Origin: Hyphodiscus hymeniophilus
Taxonomy: Eukaryota > Ascomycota > Leotiomycetes > Helotiales > Hyphodiscaceae
DNA: 64,000 nt
Direction of reading: 5' to 3'
NCBI GenBank assembly: GCA_016508695.1
Contig: VNKQ01000007.1
Coordinates: forward strand, 1 to 64,000
Part shown: one piece after another, positions 20,386-31,261 of the stretch
How positions within the stretch are numbered: the first letter of the stretch is position 1
How the letters are laid out: each line of letters starts with the position of its first letter
Made by a program: the position numbers and the translations under genes
Notes under the pieces: model-generated
Seen by the model: the letters and a program-made list of their open reading frames with translations, nothing else
Told to the model about the DNA's origin: nothing
Databases searched by the model: none

Positions 20386-21935
20386 CTATCTGCCTTTGAA
20401 CTGTATTCCCAATCTCATTTCATCAACCCTGAAAACATCCGGGAACCACTCCAGCACTTCTTCCTCGCCACCCATCAACTTCACCAAAGCCCTCGCGCAC
20501 ATCCAACAGAGTACCATTCCATGCCCCTGAAAAGACGCCGCGACCCATAGCCCCCCTTTCCCAGGGACTTCACCAACGAATGGGAAGCCATCAGCTGAGT
20601 ATCCCATGATACCCGTCCACTCCTTTCTTATTCTACCCTCCGTATCATCCTCTCCCCAGCTCGTGCCAAAGTATCTGCTCGTTGTGCTAGTCAGGTATTC
20701 CGAGACTTCCTCATTCAGACTACCGTCATCTGTCATTCCGAACTCCTCAACTCCTTCGTTCGTCGCTTTCACAAGTCCGCCGCCAATCACAATATCGCCT
20801 TCGAAACGGGAGCCTTTCGGTCTGGGGATCATATACTCATATCCGTTCTTGTAGATGAATGAGTAAGTAGTCCCTAGTCCAGCAGCGGGCATCTTACTCC
20901 CAGGGCGATGTGCAGTAATCTGTCCTCTTAGCGGGACGATGGAGCCCTGGAACGTAGGACAGAGATAGGCTGTATATCCATTCGTTGCCAGAATTACTCT
21001 CTTCGCCCTCACGGCTCCTTTGCGCGTCTCCACATTCCATGTGCCATCATCGCCTCGCCAGAGTTTGAGAACAGGAGTGTTGGTGTGAAGCTCTAATCCC
21101 AACTTCAAACACATTTTCAGAACCCCAACCACGAATTTATATGCGGAGAGACTACCAGCTTCATAAGCTACCGCTCCTTTGACCTCTCCATATCCGCCTT
21201 CCGTCAAATCATCAGCAACAAAGAACTTCTCTCTCGCCTCTGCGGCACTCCAAAGTTTATATCTGGCAGCTCCCTTCAGGTCCTCAGGCATGGCTTCGCG
21301 CATCTGCTGCACAGCCTTCACAGCATTATCCCATTGCGATTGGTCGTAGATAATATCTACTGTATCGCCGCTGAAAAGGTCGCAGTCGATACCATGCTTG
21401 CGTGCAAAAGCGTGGACAGATTTGATATTCGTGTATTCGAGACGGGCTATCCGAACGGCTGTCTTAAGAGATTGAGATGAAGCGGTCGAGGGAAATGACC
21501 GGTAGGAAGCTGCTTTCGTGTGTCCTCCTAGTTCAATAGCACTGTCAGCAGGGCCAGATACATTGTCTTTACTTTCCTCTGACATACCCGGGAGGGAGGT
21601 ACAAGTACAAGAAATAACATACCATTCCGTCCAGTGGCACCCGAACAAGCCTGTCTCGCCTCCAGCATGACGACTCTCCCCGTCTTCGTGTTTCCCCTTC
21701 CCTTCCCTTTCCTTTGGTCATCCGCATTTATATCCTCCTCCTCATCACCCAACAAGCCCCAAGCCACGCCCGCCCCCGTAATCCCACTGCCTACAATCAC
21801 CGTATCGACCACCTCCTCCGGCAACGCAGACGCAGCACCATGATCCGCCACTTCGGCATCCGGCGGATCCTGCCAGTAACTGATCGTGGGATTGGCATGA
21901 GGCAGGGAGACGGGGATTTGGGCGCGTTGTTCCAT
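20386..21935 (-). CDS. FAD-dependent oxidoreductase, DAO family
   Basis: Exons 21935-21623 and 21527-20386 (95 nt intron, GTATGT donor) give 484 residues. The Rossmann FAD site is VDTVIVGSGITGAGVAWGLL (about 43-62), followed by the second family block MLEARQACSGATGRNGGHTK, which spans the splice. Later blocks are RVILATNGYTAYLCP and IMGYSADGFPFVGEVPG, where the flavin is contacted near the C-terminus. This is the glycine/D-amino-acid oxidase (DAO) architecture, oxidising a primary or secondary amine to an imine; the substrate cannot be told. No signal peptide is seen. A low-complexity insert (EEEDINADDQRKGKGRGNTK) sits between the first beta-alpha unit and the second block. Confidence 0.85.
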
Positions 21936-22640
21936 GGCTGCTTGTTGCTGGAGCGAGGATCGAGGATAAAGGTATTAAGGGGATGGAAATGAAAGTAGTA
22001 GATGACAGAGAAATAGGATAACAAAAAGAAGTCAATCAACCTACTGCGTGCGTGCCATTGACACTGGGAACTACATCTTACTTGTATAGATGTACTCGAG
22101 TATGGCTGGATATCCATGCGAGTGAGTGAAGTCAAAAGTGGATTGAAGCTTGTCGGGTGTGCCTGCCGGTTTAGGAAGGTTTGTAAAGTTGGTGGATACT
22201 AGTGATTTCGTATACAAAATCCTGCTCTTATAACAATTCGAATGAGGGTACGTTCGTATGCCCTCCTCTTTCTTGTCGTGTTGAAGTGTCGATGGAAGCG
22301 GCGAATCTACGCATAATCTGCCTACCTGCCTAGGTTGTTGCAGACACAATCATTACGACGGCAGCATCATTAATCCTCCAGGAAAGACGATCATGGAGGT
22401 CAAAGATTGGATTCCAGTATCAGCAGCTATTTATCAGACAACCGCCATGCCAGAAACCTCCATTAAATTTACCATTCGCGAGCCCCGCAAAGTTCCATGC
22501 CAATCCGATCACCATATTCTCATTCCCTTATCCAGCGAGCAAAGCCAAGCAAATCCAAATCACCGCCATACATGAGCTCTAGTCTACCGTGCGAACGAGA
22601 AAGACATGATGGAGCATACCTTGGATCGAAGGATGAAGAA
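21936..22640. other. Upstream region of the FAD oxidoreductase
   Basis: About 700 bp with no supported gene. It carries the promoter of the FAD oxidoreductase and the 3' side of the DUF6699-like gene. Confidence 0.35.
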
Positions 22641-23461
22641 TCAGAGATCCTCGCCTTCTTGGCCGCTCTTCTTGGACTTCTTCTTTGGCTGTGGTGCGCC
22701 TTCCTTCTTGCAGTGTACGATTAGGCGGGTCCAGGATTCTTCTTTGTCCCATTCAAAGCCGGCTAGCACTGGGTTCTCGAGCTCATCATCTGCCTGGACA
22801 AGATACCATCAGCAGAGGTCTTTGAAATTTCTGGTGGAAATATTATGCAGCGGGCAGGAGAGGCGACTGTTTGGAGAAAGACATGTGAAGATGACGAACT
22901 TACCTTCTTCCGATACTGCTTGTAGATGGCATCTAACGCATCCTTGATTGTTACACCTTTCAGGTTGCGCGCGGTGACCTCGAGGCCGAGAGGGAAGTGG
23001 AGATCGATCTTCTTTACGGGTGGTTCGGTGAGCATCTTCTTGAGATATGACTTCTCAGGCTCCTCAAATGCCATGGGAGACTTGTTGATCCGCCTGAATA
23101 TGCAAAGTCAGTATCAGATCTTCTGACTTTGTATTCCTGTGCTGACTGAAGGCGGGGTAAATAGCAAGGTGAGGTAATTCAAGAGCTTGTTACTCACCAG
23201 TTTAGCTTTTGAGTCTCCTTAGCAATGGCGAGCTCCTTTCCTTCGGCCTCTGTATGCTGTCAGTTCTCTCGCATTGATGGAAGCCAGAGAGCGCCGGCTG
23301 TCCCGACGAAGGCTGGACATACCCAAGTCATTGATGTTGAAAACACCGGGAACGCTGGAGCTAGCTCTCCGCTTTGGCTCCTTTGCGGCATCCTTTGGTG
23401 GGCTTGATGAGAGACCTTGAACGGCAGAGTCGACTTTGGTGAGAGGCTCGGTGGATGCCAT
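22641..23461 (-). CDS. Small conserved fungal protein, DUF6699-like
   Basis: Four exons (23461-23323, 23249-23198, 23093-22904, 22793-22641; introns 73, 104 and 110 nt) give 177 residues with all phases matching. After a disordered Ser/Pro-rich start come AKETQKLNWRINKSP, the core FPLGLEVTARNLKGVTIKDA, LDAIYKQYRKK and a lysine-rich tail, QPKKKSKKSGQ. This pattern (tryptophan before the N-rich loop, then a KGVT-x-x-D-A-L-x-A-I-Y helix) is widespread in filamentous ascomycetes and basidiomycetes as a short domain of unknown function resembling DUF6699. No catalytic residues are evident. The family number is from memory of the pattern, not a search. Confidence 0.7.
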
Positions 23462-24549
23462 GTTGGATTACTTGAGGTGAGGTTTCGATTAGATATGAGG
23501 ATCTTACGAGGGGTATCGTAAGACAAAGGGATTGATCGTTGGTTGTTTGCTTGTTTGTCAGTCTGTTGGGTGCTTGGGGAAGCTCTACGTTTGATGTTGA
23601 GAAGATCGATGGAGGTGATGTTGATGTTGAAGGTGGTAGGTTCAGGTACCAGGAGAAGGAGGGGAAGATGAAGAGGAGGGTCGGTAAGAGAAGGGAAGGC
23701 GTCTGAATGCGGGGTCGATACGCAATTGAATGGTGAGACCAGCAGTCGCGTGACTGATATGCTGCAAGGATGCGCCATGTGAGTCGGGCGTGATAGATTA
23801 AACCTCTGATACTCTAATATCACACCAGACGCTTTAGCAATTGGTCCGACACTCCTACCGTTGTGGCCTCTATCGGCTCGCAGGCGTATTCCTATCAAAA
23901 TACTCAGAGATCCACCCAAAACGCGGGGAAAGCTCCAAAATATGGGGAATTAGCGTCATTTTCGTCTCGGCATCAACGCAGAGTGAGTAGTCAAAACTTC
24001 CATAAGAAATCCACCAGACTTTATGAGATACGAATAGATATTTTCTACGAATTTGGAGAGCTTGGGAGCAGGTTTGCACGCGATTCTCTCATCGAATGAT
24101 CTGCGTAGACGCCTACCCGTTCCTGCCGAGAGGGGTCGAGCAACAAGGAATTCTCATTTGCTCTGTTGACGAGCCACGAGACTCCGTCGCCATGATGGAT
24201 GTGCTTTTGTACACAGCTATCTTTCGTATTCATGATGTGAAATCGGTCCTGGCTGAGACCGAGTAATCAGCGGAAATCATGGTCACGAGCCTTGTGGCCT
24301 CACTTCTGGCGTGATGATTGATGTTGGAACTTCTCGCATCTCACGTGTCCGTAAACCAAGGATCTGGGCGTGCTGGTAACGCGCCATCGTAGGATTGACT
24401 ACAGACTAATGTATTCCTACTGTCGGCGCAGTCTTTCTGCGTATATCATTGTATCGCCTAAACAATAGTAATATCTCTCTCCCTCCACCTGAGTTTTCTC
24501 AAGGGCGGCTTCTGGGGAGCAGAGCGGGATCAGCAATCGAATTGCTCAA
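23462..24549. other. Spacer, no supported gene
   Basis: About 1.1 kb upstream of the DUF6699-like gene up to the HET relic. It includes TCACGTG at 24341-24347. Short frames only. Confidence 0.35.
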
Positions 24550-25084
24550 AAATACCAACACGGGGCACAAAAAGGTAGTTGCAGCGAGGGCCCCAGATGT
24601 GACATTCGAGGATGCAAGAATCCATCCTCAACTTGATTTTGAGCTTCCTGCCGTACGGTAATGCGTGCCCCAGCATAGATGTCAGCCATCTTTGTACTTG
24701 CATAGAGAACTCTTCCATGTCATCTTGAACAATGCAAAACCAGTCGACCTAATGATAGCGGAGGCCAACCCCATAAGCAATAAGTACAGCATCTCGAATC
24801 GTCTGGGGGAGCTCCACTAGGGTGAGCCTTGCTTGAGCATGGCTGAGAGTAGTGATTGTATTTTTAAATCCAAGATCACCGCGCCAGCAATAACTAAGGG
24901 CTGCGGATGGGGGCTTTCCTTTTGGTTGAGTAAGGCATACAATATCCTTTCCAGAAGACATAGCGTCCAAGTCGAGCAGTCTAGTGGGCTGCTGAAGACT
25001 GGTGCTTGGATTGCAATTCTTGTGCTTGCTCAAACATTCTGATAGACAGCGGCGGGTGATGTATTGGAAATGATGCATCACCAA
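24550..25084 (-). pseudogene. Broken heterokaryon-incompatibility (HET) domain gene
   Basis: The frame from 25084 carries the opening blocks of a HET domain: CLSKHKNC, PTRLLDLD, then SAALSYCWRGDLG and LVELPQTIRDAVLIAYGVG. It stops at a TAG (24749-24751) exactly where the next block should begin. Reading on gives VDWFCIVQDDMEE, the W-x-D-x-x-CIVQDD block in degraded form. After a one-base frame change near 24685-24700, MADIYAGARITV follows, the end of the same domain. HET proteins trigger cell death when incompatible strains fuse. With a stop, a frameshift and no C-terminal part, this copy is dead. TGG to TAG could be a RIP-type C-to-T change on the other strand; that is inference. Confidence 0.75.
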
Positions 25085-25613
25085 GCCCGCTATACATAGG
25101 ATAATGTGAATTCAAGCATCGGAAGCATATCAACCTTTGCCTGGTGTTGTGTATGAGAGCTGGTGAGAGTAGATTCTATAGAAGCTACGTAGAAGCACCT
25201 GAGGGATACTGTGCAGGATTCTGTTCACTGACCAACTGGGAAGCTACAGCAGTCCCCCAGGCCTTAATCCTGGCATTTTCGACAAATTTTGCTCAAGGGC
25301 TGTGGGGACTCTTTTGGACACCTTTGAACTACCATCTATGCTGACTGACGCTCGTAGCCTGGTCATCAGAAAGGCAGAAAGGATGTCAAAAGTTGCATCC
25401 TGGCTTCAACGGCATAATTCAGCCTGTAGCCCACAAGGCAGAGTTCGATGCACGATCTGGGCTTTCAATAAGCACGACTAAAGGTTTGAGGATTTCTCTG
25501 AATGTTGAGTCGCTGCGATAGCAATTTCATCAACCATAGCATTTAATTCAGCATATTATGCTCCACTTCGTCACTGCGTCTCCCATGTGGCCGACCTTCC
25601 AGACACTGATCAC
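25085..25613. other. Spacer, no supported gene
   Basis: About 530 bp upstream of the HET relic and downstream of the aldo-keto reductase. No coding signal was recognised beyond a 66-codon frame lacking motifs. Confidence 0.35.
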
Positions 25614-26788
25614 CTAGGAGTGGCCAACAATTGCCCTGGGAGTATAAAGCTCCTCCAGGTACTTCTCCTCTTCTTCAGTCAAAGTCTTGCCTCTCACCTC
25701 TAATGCCTCATCGATCCTCTCAATGCTACTGAAGCCAATAATCGGGCTCGATATCCTCTTGTTGAGCCACGCCAGAGCAACGTGCGACATCTTCCAGCCC
25801 TTCTTATCCGCCAGCTCTTGCACTCGTCCGATGGTCTTGACATCGGACTCACCCAAGCCTTTCTCAGCCTGCGGCTTACTTCGAAGCGTAGATCCAAGAG
25901 CTTCATAGGGGCGAGCAAGATTACCTTCGCAGAGCGGACCCCATGGAATCAAGCCAACACCGGTTTCATCGCAGAATCTATTCATCTCCTTCTCTTCCTC
26001 CCGATATAGAAGATTGTAGCGATTCTGCATGCTGACGAACTTCGTCCATCCATGTTTCTCCGCTGCGAACTGCATGCGCGCAAATTGTGTGGCCCACATA
26101 CTACTCGCTCCGATATATCTTACCTTACCACCCTTCACAAGGTCGTGGAGAGCTTCCATTGTCTCTTCGATTGGCACATTAACGTCGAATCGGTGGATTT
26201 GGAGTAGGTCAATGTAGGTAGTATCGAGACGAGCGAGGGAGGCGTCGACGGCTGCGAAGATTGCTTGGCGGGACAGACCTACGAGTTATGCGGTTAGTAT
26301 GAACGCGGAGACCGTGAGGAGGAGGCATACCAGACTGGTTTACATAATCCTTGCTCTTCTTTAACGCGTCGGGATAGAAGGCGCCTCGAACATTTGGCTC
26401 TTCCCCTACAGCTCCAAAGCACTTGGTGAGGACCACAAGCTTATGTCGAGGGATGTTGTACTTCTTGATCGCTTTCCCGATAATCTCCTCGCTGACGCCG
26501 TTGGAGTATACGTTTGCTGTATCCCAAGTATTCAATCCTCTATCGTATGCGGCTTTGAGGAGGGGTAGAGACTGCGGAAGAGCCAATTAGTATAGATGGA
26601 GCAGACAGAGGGAGCAAGCGTACCTTTTCTTCGTCAAGGACCCAATCAGCCCATTCGGGAGTCCCAAAGGACATGGCTCCAAAGATCGGGATGGAGACCC
26701 TCAATCCACTTTTGCCCAACTGCACATACTCGGCCTTGCTGTTCTCGACAGACTTGGCGAGAGATGCTGGTACTTCTGGTGGAGCCAT
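25614..26788 (-). CDS. Aldo-keto reductase
   Basis: Three exons (26788-26624, 26571-26331, 26278-25614; introns of 52 nt each) give 356 residues. This is the (beta/alpha)8 aldo-keto reductase fold, using NADPH to reduce aldehydes or ketones. The catalytic tetrad is visible: Asp and Tyr in NTWDTANVYSNGVSEE (about 71-86), Lys in LVVLTKCFGA and His in YIDLLQIHRFD. The cofactor-binding end has SSPIIGFSSIERIDEAL. It belongs to the fungal group related to versiconal hemiacetal acetate reductase and yeast aryl-alcohol dehydrogenases; the substrate is unknown. It is cytosolic by the lack of a signal. It is one of four redox genes in this 10 kb, all on the minus strand. Confidence 0.9.
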
Positions 26789-27759
26789 TGTGAGGTTAGT
26801 TCTGCTTCAGATCCAATGCTCTGCCTCTTAAATTGGCTGTCAATTCGGGAATAGGATTAATGGATAGGGGGGTCGTAGTTGAGGAAGAAAGGTTCTTACA
26901 AACTGGTATTTTATATCTTCCCAAAAGAGGGGAAGCGCAACGACCGACCCATCCCATCCACCTTTCGTTTCCTCTAGATATCAAGCTAAACGCGTGATTC
27001 GAGCGGCAGTAACGGAGGAACACATCCCGTATCAAACAAAGAAGTCTTCAATTGGCAATCGGTGGGGTTCGCCGGTTGATATTCGGTGAAGGAGGGACGA
27101 ATGACGATTGCGGCCTGTGCTGAAGCTACACAGCAGTGGGGTGGTGTGGTGTTGCTTGATGGGGCTTATAAATCTGATGCGTTATCGCCTAATCCCCCCT
27201 GGCAACGCCCGTTGTTTTGTATTTACCCGGTGAATGCGGTGAGGTAAGTGGTGAAGCGGCTTGCCATTCTCGGCTTCTTTTGCCGTGATACACATACTGG
27301 TGCGGCACAGTGGACACATACGGAGGTACAGAATAGAGGAGAGTCAATGTTCTTTGTTGGACTTTCTGTTGGAAATAGTAGATGTCTTTGGGAGGCCGAA
27401 TTAGGGACTCCGGGTTCGTGTCAACATCCCAGCTACTCAACATGGAGAGATGGAGGAGACCTGGGGAACTGGGGACTGGGGAGATAGGGAACAGAAGACA
27501 TCTAACCATGTCCTCGTACAGTAGCGGGCGTGAGAAAGTTGCACTCACTGCACTTGGGCGCACGTTCCAATGCCTCCAGGGACGTCGCATAAAGCAAGTC
27601 AACGCTCTTGATTTCTCTATTGCATCTGGACGGATACGGCATAAGGCTCATACCAATCCATTCTTGGACTTTTCCCAATCCTTCTAGGATCTACCAACGC
27701 CTTGCTCCAATTCAAAAAGGGGGATCCTCGTGCTCAGCTCTGGGTAGGATACTACTTGA
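26789..27759. promoter_or_regulatory. Promoter region of the aldo-keto reductase
   Basis: 970 bp upstream of the aldo-keto reductase start and downstream of the OYE stop. Overlapping frames on both strands (up to 137 codons at 27189-27602, minus) lack any motif and look like chance. No RNA gene was recognised. Confidence 0.35.
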
Positions 27760-28881
27760 TCAAGCAACAACTTTGATCGAAGCCTGAAACTCCTTGCTGA
27801 AGGGGAGATCCGTATACCCATCCCTCGAACCAACCTTATAAAACGTTGAACGGTCATACTCTGTCAACGCCAACCCCTTTTTAAGCCGAAAGGGCAGATC
27901 CGGATTGGAGATGAAGTATCGTCCAAACACCGTAACTACATCAGTTTTCGGATACTTCTCGAGTACCGCCTTGGCTCTGCTGGGATGGCTGCCTTGGAGC
28001 TCAAGTCCATCACCACCTCGCGTCAATGATCCCGCAATCAAAACAGGACTTGTCTTTCCCCAGATATCAGTCAAGAAGTCCAGCTTCTCCGTCTCGTCAT
28101 TTCGAGACTCAACGAAGTGAATGTATGCAATTTTCAGCTTCTTCAGAGCAGAGACGATGTAGGAGAACTGCGGTTGTGGATCCTTCATCTTCATTGCATT
28201 CATGTCGTTCCAAGGGCTGAACCGAATAGCAGTCCGTTTTGCACCCACTGCGTCGATGATGGATTTCGTCACCTCAATCGCAAATCTCGCTCGGTTCTCA
28301 ACACTTCCTCCCCATGAATCCGTCCGCTTGTTGCAGTTGTCCTGAGTGAATTGATCCACCAGGTACCCGTTGGCGCCATGTATCTCAACACCATCGAAAC
28401 CAGCCGCAATTGCACTCTTCGCTGCATTGGCGTAGTCCGTGATAAACTGGACGATTTCCTCCTCGGTAAGTGCCCGAGGAACGGGTAGGCCCTCCTCTGT
28501 GGCTACTGCGCTGCTGGAAACATAATCGAAACCATCCGCGTTGATGACTCCCGGCTGTGCAGCACGCCCCAGAGCCCAGAGTTGACAAAAGATGAAACTG
28601 CCTTTGCCATGTACTGCCTCTGTCACTTCTTTCCAAGCTTTGATTTGAGCCTCGTTATGAATGCCAGGCACATTTGGGTATCCTCCAGCTCGTGGTGAGA
28701 TGAGGGTAGCTTCCGTAACAAGGAGAGTTCCTGGGACTGAAGCCCGCTGCTCGTAATACTCTTTGACAAACGGAAGAGGTATGTGATCGTTGTCCACTCG
28801 AAACCGAGTCAGAGGAGCCATTGCAACTCTGTGCTGTAAGGTGACTTGGCCGACCTTTAGTGGGGTGAAAAGTTTTGACAT
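27760..28881 (-). CDS. NADH:flavin oxidoreductase, old yellow enzyme family
   Basis: A single exon codes 373 residues, the usual length. The enzyme is a flavin-dependent ene-reductase that reduces activated C=C bonds with NAD(P)H. Visible family blocks are LFTPLKVGQVTLQHRVAMAP with LTRFR at the N-terminus, the substrate-binding pair in FDGVEIHGANGYLVDQFTQD (His and Asn, about 180), NCNKRTDSWGGSVENRARFA, and the FMN-phosphate site DVVTVFGRYFISNPDLP near the C-terminus. No targeting signal is present. Fungal OYE genes are often oxidant- or electrophile-induced and sit in metabolite clusters; here only other reductases are nearby. The start matches the family N-terminus. Confidence 0.92.
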   Translation of the reverse strand: MSKLFTPLKVGQVTLQHRVAMAPLTRFRVDNDHIPLPFVKEYYEQRASVPGTLLVTEATLISPRAGGYPNVPGIHNEAQIKAWKEVTEAVHGKGSFIFCQLWALGRAAQPGVINADGFDYVSSSAVATEEGLPVPRALTEEEIVQFITDYANAAKSAIAAGFDGVEIHGANGYLVDQFTQDNCNKRTDSWGGSVENRARFAIEVTKSIIDAVGAKRTAIRFSPWNDMNAMKMKDPQPQFSYIVSALKKLKIAYIHFVESRNDETEKLDFLTDIWGKTSPVLIAGSLTRGGDGLELQGSHPSRAKAVLEKYPKTDVVTVFGRYFISNPDLPFRLKKGLALTEYDRSTFYKVGSRDGYTDLPFSKEFQASIKVVA

Positions 28882-29419
28882 CTTTGATTTTGGAAGAGAG
28901 GCGGTTGAGAGTTGATGATTTGTACGGGGAATGATTTGATATATCGTCTGTTTGAAGTTATCGTATGCGATTAGTGAAATGCTGGTCGATAATTAGCCAC
29001 CCAATATGGATGTGCAAAAAGCCTAGGCTAGCATGGGGGAGAATTGTTGACTGAGGAGTGATGTTCGATTGAAGAGGAAGAAGAGACACTACGAGTACAG
29101 TATATTCAAATGCAAAAAGGAAGCTAACAAGTACTAGGGCCACCAACTGACAAGAATCTGACAAGAATTACGCACGTTGGCAAATCCTGAACAAACTGAC
29201 TTCAATGTGAATAGAACCACCTACCTATCACCACGTCAATTTATTCCTATTGAGGAGGATATTCACTCTTCATAGTTCCCGATCTGGCTCGAATCTAGGG
29301 TTTTCAAGATCATTTACTCAGCCATACAATGTTATAATCGCTCAAAAGTAGCTCAGTACTATTTAGCGTAATGTCAACTTGACTTGGATTCGATTCCGTC
29401 AGACCATGGAATTTCCATC
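28882..29419. promoter_or_regulatory. OYE promoter region
   Basis: About 540 bp between the OYE start and the MDR dehydrogenase stop, AT-rich in places. No supported gene. Confidence 0.35.
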
Positions 29420-30567
29420 TCAAAGCTGAACTACAACTTTGGCAGCAGAGACTCCTTTCCTCAAAGTATCCACAGCATCTTGAATATGTTCCAACCCTCC
29501 CTTTATAATCAGGGGATCAGGCTTGGCCAACAGTTGACCGCTCGCTAGAGCCTTAGGAACATATTCTCGCCAGACTGCATCCCCGACTTCTCTTTGCTCC
29601 ATTGCAATAGAGACAGCCGACACTACACAAAGATGTCAGATCGTTGTTTGCTGTAAGGGAAAAGATACTTACCCATGACGGCCTTCACTGAGATTGGTAG
29701 CCGTTTCGGCGGTGTTGACAGTACAGTTACGATCGTGCCACCACCTAGCCTTTCTACAACTTCAGCAGTAGCATCTAACGTCTCAGCGCTTGAGATTGCA
29801 TCGTAAGCTCCCGCGAACTTCGTTCCATTCAAAGCTGCAATGATATGCTCCACGACGCTAGTATCAGAGTAATCAAATACGTGCTTCGCACCCAAAGCCT
29901 TGACATACTCCAGATTTCTCTTTGAAGCAGTAGACACAACATCCACTCCAGATGCAACGGCCAATTGAATAGCGGTACTTCCAACCGATGAGGAACCGCC
30001 CCAGATGAGGATTGATTTGCCTGTTGATGTGGGATTGACAGTTGGGTACGGCAAGGCAAGGAAATCTTTCTGATAGAGCCCTGCTGCTGCGGTGGAGACT
30101 GCCAATGGTAAGACGACAGCCTGAGAATATGGCAAGGAGTCTGGGATGGGCGAGACTGTGATCTCGTGAGCAGTCGTGTAAAGTTGGAAGCCACCATGTT
30201 TGGGGTCTCCTGTTGCGCGGCTGAGCGTATGTCTATTGCCACATCAGCTCTCTTCTCTCCCCCAAAATGTCTGAAAGCCGAAGAGATGAGGAAAGAACAC
30301 AGCTTACGCAATAACTCTCTGCCCAACCTTCAACCTCGTGACATCTGGTCCTACTTCCACGATCTCACCAGCGACATCTCTGCCGAGGATGTTGGGATAG
30401 GTCTGGAATGCAGGCGAATAATCTTGGATCTTCCAATCTACGGGGTTGATTGCCAAGTAAGCATTCTTGACCACAACTTCTCCCAATCCGGCTTTCGCAG
30501 CTGGAGCCACATCTACGGAGAATGGCTTCGCTCTGGGAGTTTTGATCCAAGCTGCACGGTTGCTCAT
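29420..30567 (-). CDS. Zinc-type alcohol dehydrogenase-like / enoyl reductase (MDR)
   Basis: Three exons (30567-30308, 30232-29673, 29622-29420; introns 75 and 50 nt) give 340 residues. The N-terminal GroES-like part has AYLAINPVDWKIQDY and NILGRDVAGEIVEVGPDV. The Rossmann part has SILIWGGSSSVGSTAIQLAV, binding NADPH, then ALGAKHVFDYSD. The C-terminus has EHIQDAVDTLRKGVSAAKVV. This is the medium-chain dehydrogenase/reductase group that fungal annotators call ToxD-like or quinone oxidoreductase-like; it lacks the structural-zinc cysteines, so it probably works without zinc as an enoyl or quinone reductase. The substrate is unknown. It forms a same-strand run with the OYE and aldo-keto reductase genes. 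Confidence 0.88.
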
Positions 30568-31261
30568 CTTGAGTAAGGCTGATAGAAGTCTATACTTGGT
30601 AAATGTGAGGAGTGTTGTAAGGACACGAAATCAGAAGGACAATGAAAATGAAATAGTCTTATCAATTGTTGCTGCGGAGAGCTGAGAGCAGACTTCGGGG
30701 ATAAGCACGAATACACCAGGGATGATTTGTCAGTCGCCGACTTCTCACCAAATTTAACAACTCGGAAAAAGGAGACTTACAAACCAATGAGATGCATGTG
30801 CTATCAGATACTTATGACATCTCAGATTGAAGCTTTCGTGATGTAGCTGGCTTTAAAAAATTTGTCAAGTAACGCCGATTCATGTAGTGTCATTGGGTCA
30901 GCAGACATTCGCGACTGGCTGTATGAAGGTAGGTAAGAGAATTTTGGGCCAGAGTAAGTTCATAGTTGGCAAGGCTTTGGTGACGAATTCATCGTGTAGG
31001 CTGTCTTTATGCATGCACATTGTGCCTCGTAAATAGAGCCTCGTAGACATAGAAAGCCTCGCCCAAAAACTGCAAATAGCCAGGTAAAGGTCTCTTATTT
31101 GCTCAAGAATCAACGCTGCAACTTCTGGCAAGCAAAAGATATCGCGTCGGCAACCTCTAAGATGGTACCGAAAGCTTCTGATTTCTCGACCGGTTTATCG
31201 TGGATAAGGTAGCGCTGTCAGCAAGAAGCCCCATGACCACTCGCCCCTCAAATCCCTGTCT
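30568..31261. other. Spacer, no supported gene
   Basis: About 700 bp holding the promoter of the MDR gene and the 3' end of QNS1. Only short frames are present. Confidence 0.35.

Noticed and set aside
27189..27602. 137-codon minus-strand frame
   Set aside because: No motif, and overlaps equally long plus-strand frames; looks like chance in promoter sequence.
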